Positions 59,639 through 64,000 of a stretch of DNA of 64,000 bases are shown one piece after another. This DNA comes from an uncultured Eubacteriales bacterium. Its GTDB lineage: Bacteria; Bacillota; Clostridia; Oscillospirales; CAG-272. Below the pieces are notes generated by a model. That model made no database searches. It was not told where the DNA came from and saw nothing but the letters and a program-made list of their open reading frames with translations. Location: contig CABUHS010000001.1 in NCBI GenBank assembly GCA_902491535.1, forward strand, positions 101,927 to 165,926, read 5' to 3'. Every line of letters starts with the position of its first letter. Position 1 is the stretch's first letter. A program made the translations under genes and the position numbers.

Positions 59639-62600
59639 TTAATACCTCTGATCCTCTGTTCTCCGGCAGAGCGGCTTAAGGTCGCAGTATGCGCAGGGAG
59701 AAGGCTGCGACGGCGGAGGTGCAAGCGGATCTGCGTCGGCAATACCCGAACGCATACGTCCGGCGATCTGTGCCGCCTTATCGCGCGCGGCGTCGCACTG
59801 TGCTGCAAGCTCCTCGCGCGAGCATAGCGCACTTCCCGAAAGCTCTCCGTTTACTTTATATCTGACCGGAATATAGTGTCCGCTGTGGGAGTGATCCATA
59901 GCGTCTACGATCTCGGGATCATCGGATATCAGACCGTCGCGGCGCAGTGCGCCGAGCGCGACCGCTTCTGCGCTTTCACTGTCCTCCGCGGGAGCGTCCG
60001 CAGATACTTCCGGTGTGCGTACCGACATGTATATTGCTCCTGCCGGAACGATCTTCGAAGGCAGGGACTCAATGTTTTCGGGTGGCTCTGCACTATTTCC
60101 AAGTAACTTCCGCGCAGCCGCTTCGCCGTCGGAGAGCAGTTTTTTCACACGGTCGCTGTCGCTGCAAAGCGAGCAGAGATACAGAAGCAGCTGCATTCCG
60201 ATGCCGCTCTCGGCGCTTCCGCGCGGAGATTTAAACGCGCCTGTCTTATAGTCCGTGATACGGATAAGCAGCTCATCGCTCGAACGCTTCAGATCGACTC
60301 TGTCCACCCGTCCGCGCACCTCGGCGCTCAGTCCGTCACCTATCGGTATGCGCTGCGGCGGGATCGCACCTTTCTCATGCCCGATCGGAAGCTCAAAGAA
60401 CGACGGCGCGAAGCTGCTGTTTTTCAGCTCTCCGGCAAGATCGCGCAGCAGAAGCTTTGCGGTCGCACAAAGTCTGCGGAATATGTTTTTATTGCGCGCG
60501 TCCGGTGTGTCCCCGCGCATGACCGATGAAATATAGCGCTCGCTTTCAAGCTCCGCGAAGCTGTCCAGCTCCTGCGGCTGAACTTTCTCGGGATCGATCT
60601 CACCGTTTCCGACCGCTTTGCAGAAGCTCTGCAACACCGAATGAATATAATTTCCCGTATCCGCGCCGCGAAAGCTTGCTCCGGAGGATTCACGCAGACC
60701 GAGAACATAATTTCCGAAATACCCGAACGCGCATTTTACGTAAGCTTCCGCAGTCGTATTACTGATGCTCACCGTATCCCCGAATATACGGTCGGTGATC
60801 TCAGGGGCGAGCTTCAGTCTGCCGACCGTAAGCGGCTGACCTATTGCTTCCGTACTGTATTTTCCGCTGTACTGCGCAAGCACAGACATTATCGTCTCCG
60901 CCTCCGGCGTGCCCTGAACGGCTACCGCGCGGTCGAACATCGCTTTTGCGCTGCGAAGCCGCTCTGCGGGCGGAATGTCGGCAAATCTGACCGGAGTCAG
61001 GTCGGGAAATACCGCGCGTATTCTGTTCCAGCCTGACGACGGTTTTTGCGAGCTGCCGTCGTCCGACGATGAAGAATATGTGAGAGTCAGCCTGTCCGAA
61101 GCGGCGCTGGCTGCCATATAGAAGTAAAGCTGTTCATCTGACGCACGGTCTGCGATGCCGCGCGACAGCTCGATTCCGAACTGTTCAAGCTCGATGCGAT
61201 CGGACTCTGAGAAAAGTCCTTTTTCGGTGACCGGAGCAGGAAATTCTCCGTCTGCGCAGCCGAGCAGCAATGCGTGGCGGCAGTGTGCGGGCCGCAGTAG
61301 ATCGGCGCCTCCGACCGTCACTTCGTCGGTGCATGTAGGTATCCGCCCTATGCTTACGCCCGTCAGCGCCAGCGAAAACAGCTTTGCCGCCATATCCGCA
61401 CCGACCGTCAGTTCTCCTGCGACCGTAACCATGCAGTCGAGCGCGCCGTAAATTTCACTGAGCAGCTGAACCGGTTCTTCCTCTCCCGACTGTGCAACCG
61501 TCTGTTCGAGTCCGATACTCTCTGCAAAGCGGTATATCGCCGTGCAGTAGTCCCGGACGCTTGCTTTGCCGAGCGTCAGCAGCGACAGCGGATCGCAGAG
61601 CTTTCTTCTTGCTTCATTTGCGACCGAGAGTATCCTTGCGCCCGCCTCGGTGAGCGTATCGCGGTAACCGTCCGGATTCATATTCCATTCGTATTCGTCA
61701 TGCCAGCGTCTGCCGCTTATCCGCCACGCGGAGGCGTACCTCTCGAGCAGGTCTCCCTCCTCTGAGCTGAGCCCTGACAGACCTGTTTTTATCAGCGCGA
61801 TCATATCTTCAAGCCGCCATCCGCCTCCGACGGCTTCGAGTGCGGCGATTATAAGCCGTACAGGCGGCTTGCAGAGAATATCCGCACGCTTACTCATAAA
61901 GCACGGTATGCCGTGGCTTTCGAGTACGGGATCTATTATTCCGCGCCAAAGCTCCGGATCGCGGACGATCACCGAGCAGTCGCGAAAGCTTCCGCCTTCC
62001 TGTGTGTAACGAAGTATTTCTGCGGCGGCGGCCTCTGCTTCCTCATACCTATTACGGCATTCTATCATGCGTATTCCGTCGCCGCCGCTTTGCCGCGCGG
62101 AACTGCCCGTGCAGAGCGCATGTGTGAGCTTTCGCAGAGTGTCCGAGCTATGCCGCGCGTCTGTGTCAATATTTATCTGTCTGCGCTCCGCTCCGTCCGG
62201 TATGAGAGAAGCTATGCGCAGGCGAACGTCGCGCACCGAGCTTTCAAACAGTGTCGCCTCGCCTGCTGACTGGAGCGCTGCCGTAAAATTATCCGCCTGT
62301 CTGATTATATGGCGCAGGACAGCGTATTCGTCGGGCGTGAAACCGTAGAACGCGTCGCAGTAAACGTCGCTTCCGCCGAAAAAGTTATTTGTTTCGAGCG
62401 TCCTCGCAAGGCGCGGTATATCCTCTCGCGGATCGTCGTGATCTTTTTTCAGGGTACTATAAAACGCGGCGCATATTACCGAGAGGTCGGCGAGTTTATC
62501 GGCGAGAAGTGTTTTACCCTCTGCGCGGAGCATATCGGACGCGTCCGAAAGCTGTGACGGCGTTATTCCGTACTGCGTGAAGCTATCCGCGGCGGCGGTC

Positions 62601-62965
62601 ATCTCGGTGATAGTTCCCGCGTCGGATACGGATATTCCGCTGTAGCAGCGCAGCAGAGGAGCGCATTCGCTAAGCGTGCGCCACATGACTATAGCTTTAC
62701 CGCCCTCTCCGATATATCGGTACGACAGTCCGCCGTACTGTCTGAAAACGCGGTTGGCAAGACGTCTGAAGCTGACTATCTCGAGCGATACGGTCGGTAT
62801 TCCGCGCTCCGCACACAGTTCTGTCATACTGCGTTCGGCTTCGACTGCCGACTGCTCCGGAACGATCAGAAAAACACACTTTCCGGCGGCAAGGCTCTCT
62901 GCCGCAAGGGAGTATATCCGATGGCTTTTGCCGCTTCCGGCTGCGCCGGATATCAGTGTTATCAT
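59639..62965 (-). CDS. addB: ATP-dependent nuclease AddB (helicase-nuclease subunit B)
   Basis: Subunit of AddAB, which resects double-strand breaks for RecA. It has 1108 residues from the ATG at 62965 (AAAGGA six bases upstream). The Walker A GAAGSGKSHRI lies at residues 7-17. The C-terminal nuclease has DYKTGAF near 935. Four Cys for an iron-sulfur cluster are visible: one in YVKCAFGYF near 760 and three in CAYCDLKPLC near the end. The GC content is visibly higher than in neighbours (by eye above 50 percent). addA, normally adjacent, is not in the window; the downstream side is a gene remnant. Confidence 0.93.
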   Translation of the reverse strand: MITLISGAAGSGKSHRIYSLAAESLAAGKCVFLIVPEQSAVEAERSMTELCAERGIPTVSLEIVSFRRLANRVFRQYGGLSYRYIGEGGKAIVMWRTLSECAPLLRCYSGISVSDAGTITEMTAAADSFTQYGITPSQLSDASDMLRAEGKTLLADKLADLSVICAAFYSTLKKDHDDPREDIPRLARTLETNNFFGGSDVYCDAFYGFTPDEYAVLRHIIRQADNFTAALQSAGEATLFESSVRDVRLRIASLIPDGAERRQINIDTDARHSSDTLRKLTHALCTGSSARQSGGDGIRMIECRNRYEEAEAAAAEILRYTQEGGSFRDCSVIVRDPELWRGIIDPVLESHGIPCFMSKRADILCKPPVRLIIAALEAVGGGWRLEDMIALIKTGLSGLSSEEGDLLERYASAWRISGRRWHDEYEWNMNPDGYRDTLTEAGARILSVANEARRKLCDPLSLLTLGKASVRDYCTAIYRFAESIGLEQTVAQSGEEEPVQLLSEIYGALDCMVTVAGELTVGADMAAKLFSLALTGVSIGRIPTCTDEVTVGGADLLRPAHCRHALLLGCADGEFPAPVTEKGLFSESDRIELEQFGIELSRGIADRASDEQLYFYMAASAASDRLTLTYSSSSDDGSSQKPSSGWNRIRAVFPDLTPVRFADIPPAERLRSAKAMFDRAVAVQGTPEAETIMSVLAQYSGKYSTEAIGQPLTVGRLKLAPEITDRIFGDTVSISNTTAEAYVKCAFGYFGNYVLGLRESSGASFRGADTGNYIHSVLQSFCKAVGNGEIDPEKVQPQELDSFAELESERYISSVMRGDTPDARNKNIFRRLCATAKLLLRDLAGELKNSSFAPSFFELPIGHEKGAIPPQRIPIGDGLSAEVRGRVDRVDLKRSSDELLIRITDYKTGAFKSPRGSAESGIGMQLLLYLCSLCSDSDRVKKLLSDGEAAARKLLGNSAEPPENIESLPSKIVPAGAIYMSVRTPEVSADAPAEDSESAEAVALGALRRDGLISDDPEIVDAMDHSHSGHYIPVRYKVNGELSGSALCSREELAAQCDAARDKAAQIAGRMRSGIADADPLAPPPSQPSPCAYCDLKPLCRRTEDQRY

Positions 62966-63392
62966 GAGGCGTCCTTTCCGCATTTCTTATAAATAAATGC
63001 TGATAAAGAATTTTTGACAGTTCTTTTTGAAAGAAACTGTAAAGAAAGTCTGAGTGATATCAGACTTTTGGGGGATATTTCTTTATATAAAGAAGTATTT
63101 TAAGAAAGTTGGGATAATATCAGACTTTCAAGTTTGATTCATTTCAAACATTTCTTTGCCATACAGCAAAGAAACGCTTGCCAAAGAAAATGTACCAAAG
63201 GAAAAGGAACGTGCGTCGTTCCTCTTCCTTTGGATTCCATCACTTCACGCATACGCCGCGCGGCGGCTACAGGCAAACAGTGGTAAAGCCGTACTGTCAA
63301 AACGGCGGTCGGTCATTGTGACCTCCGTTTTGACTATGGGTTTGACGTGAGCCGTCATAAAAGGCATAGTTTTGACTATCGGCGCGACGTAA
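62966..63392. other. Repeat-bearing intergenic DNA upstream of addB
   Basis: No gene recognised. AGTCTGA-GTGA-TATCAGACT (63047-63068) and a second TATCAGACTTT at 63116 are hairpin-like. At 63195-63233 CCAAAGGAAAAGGAACG pairs with CGTTCCTCTTCCTTTGG. Short direct repeats of a TTTTGACTAT motif occur at 63328-63385. A frame here reads a short basic peptide but is not a gene in my view. Confidence 0.45.
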
Positions 63393-63660
63393 GTCGCAAG
63401 AAGTGAGCTTTCCCCTTGAGGGGAAAGTGGGCGGCGTAGCCGCTCGAATGAGGTGTAGGACACGCAGTGTCCGTTATTTGCACAACTGCTGTCATATGGA
63501 TAACGCTTGCTTCGCAAGCTACACCTCATCACCCCTTCGGGGAGCTTCCCCTCAAAGGGGAAGCCTAACGGGTTTAGCAATACTCCTGCCTTCCCCTCGA
63601 GGGGAAGGGGGACCGCTTTAGCGGTGGATGAGGTGTAGGACGCACAGCGTCCGTTATTCT
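63392..63660. repeat. Cluster of GC-rich palindromic repeats (MITE-like)
   Basis: Three elements share CTTCCCCT(C/T)xAGGGGAAG cores: one at about 63406-63478, one inverted at about 63510-63565 and one at about 63588-63658. Each outer one ends in GAGGTGTAGGACxCxCAGxGTCCGTTATT. GTAGCCGCTC and CCGCTTTAGCGG are small inner hairpins. The pattern resembles repetitive intergenic elements of gut Firmicutes. No transposase is present. Confidence 0.65.
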
Positions 63661-63690
63661 TAAAATACAAAAACTTTTTTTCAAAATCCC

Positions 63691-63719
63691 TTGACACATT
63701 TCGTGGGATATGGTAAAAT
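63691..63719 (+). promoter_or_regulatory. Promoter of structured RNA copy 2
   Basis: TTGACA (63691-63696), 17-bp spacer, TAAAAT (63714-63719), matching copy 1. Confidence 0.85.
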
Positions 63720-63725
63720 ATAGTC

Positions 63726-63993
63726 AATTAAATACCGAGTCTTTCCGGCGAGACAAAAACAATGCCGGCAGAAATGTTGAGTTGGCGCTCAACATCTCCT
63801 GATGATTATGTGACAGAGACACATAAACACCGACCGGAATTACGGCACCGACATTGTATCTGAGATTATAACATATTTCTATGATAATTTCAAGGGTTGT
63901 CCTGCTTTTTCAGGTGCTTTTCCGACGTTTTGAAATTGTTTATATAAAACGGGCAGATGTGTTTTTGTGCGCACATCTGTCCGGTATTTTTTT
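63726..63993 (+). ncRNA. Unidentified structured RNA, copy 2
   Basis: A paralogue of the RNA at 56749, by eye about three quarters identical. Conserved blocks include TTTCCGGCGAGAC, AACAATGCCGGCAGAA, TTATGTG...CACATAA and TTTTTCAGGTG. TGTTGAG-TTGGCG-CTCAACA forms a perfect hairpin here while it is imperfect in copy 1. The closing stem (GTCAATT with AATTGTTT) keeps pairing except for one mismatch. A CGGGCAGATGTG/CACATCTGTCCG terminator and a T run end it at 63993. The window ends just after it. Confidence 0.75.
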
Positions 63994-64000
63994 AATTCAT

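Noticed and set aside
63156..63621. Short plus- and minus-strand frames in the repeat region
   Set aside because: They run through palindromic repeats and inverted repeats and do not resemble any protein.
1..64000. tRNA and rRNA genes, insertion sequences, prophage, restriction or other defence islands
   Set aside because: None was recognised on reading both strands; all long frames are accounted for by the genes listed or by shadows of them.

Overview
The window reads as chromosome of an anaerobic, spore-forming member of the Bacillota (class Clostridia; an Oscillospirales-type gut lineage is my guess from general character, not from a diagnostic gene). Supporting signs are the dipicolinate synthase pair, the rpmH-rnpA-yidD-yidC-jag-mnmE cluster facing away from dnaA-dnaN-recF-remB-gyrB, strong Shine-Dalgarno sites, canonical sigma-A promoters with 17-bp spacers, and flavodiiron, rubredoxin and rubrerythrin proteins. 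It is origin-proximal: oriC lies around 40.2-42.4 kb, and a near-perfect parS site lies at 2,923. No rRNA or tRNA gene, insertion sequence, prophage or CRISPR array was seen.

Layout. 0-12 kb: a truncated secreted-protein gene, the pgk-tpiA operon, the divergent dpaA-dpaB operon, a small membrane protein/HTH regulator divergon, then a minus-strand housekeeping run (nth, PBP2-type transpeptidase, maf, DUF4321, dut, U32 peptidase, zapA). 12-24 kb: proB, a hypothetical gene, a two-component system, a glycosyltransferase with a membrane partner, rplJ-rplL with an L10 leader, ddl, an mnmM-like methyltransferase, and an SPFH/Arc-like pair under a large palindrome. 23-35 kb: a MacB-like ABC transporter, an MBOAT/DHHW acylation pair, an ECF sigma/anti-sigma/exported-protein operon, hprK and several small genes. 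35-42.4 kb: the left and right arms of the origin. 42.4-55.1 kb: dnaN, recF, remB, gyrB, a PfkB kinase, gyrA, a lipoprotein, recA, recX, rimO, pgsA. 55.3-64 kb: an oxygen-detoxification cluster (flavodiiron protein, rubredoxin fusion, ferredoxin-rubredoxin-rubrerythrin fusion), two copies of an unidentified structured RNA gene, addB with higher GC, and repeat-rich DNA.

The most interesting signals are: (1) a paralogous pair of ~270-nt noncoding RNA genes at 56.75 and 63.73 kb, each with a perfect promoter, a closing stem and a terminator; (2) identical operator architecture at the two-component-system promoter and the glycosyltransferase promoter, implying a local regulon, plus a tandem duplication of the glycosyltransferase promoter and 5' end; (3) a dispersed hairpin element that repeatedly sits just upstream of intrinsic terminators in 3' untranslated regions; (4) the iron-sulfur/rubredoxin/rubrerythrin fusion with an internal translation start; (5) a 16-bp perfect inverted repeat across the SPFH promoter. 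Start codons were often moved inward where a better ribosome binding site and family alignment supported it. Compositional statements are by eye.
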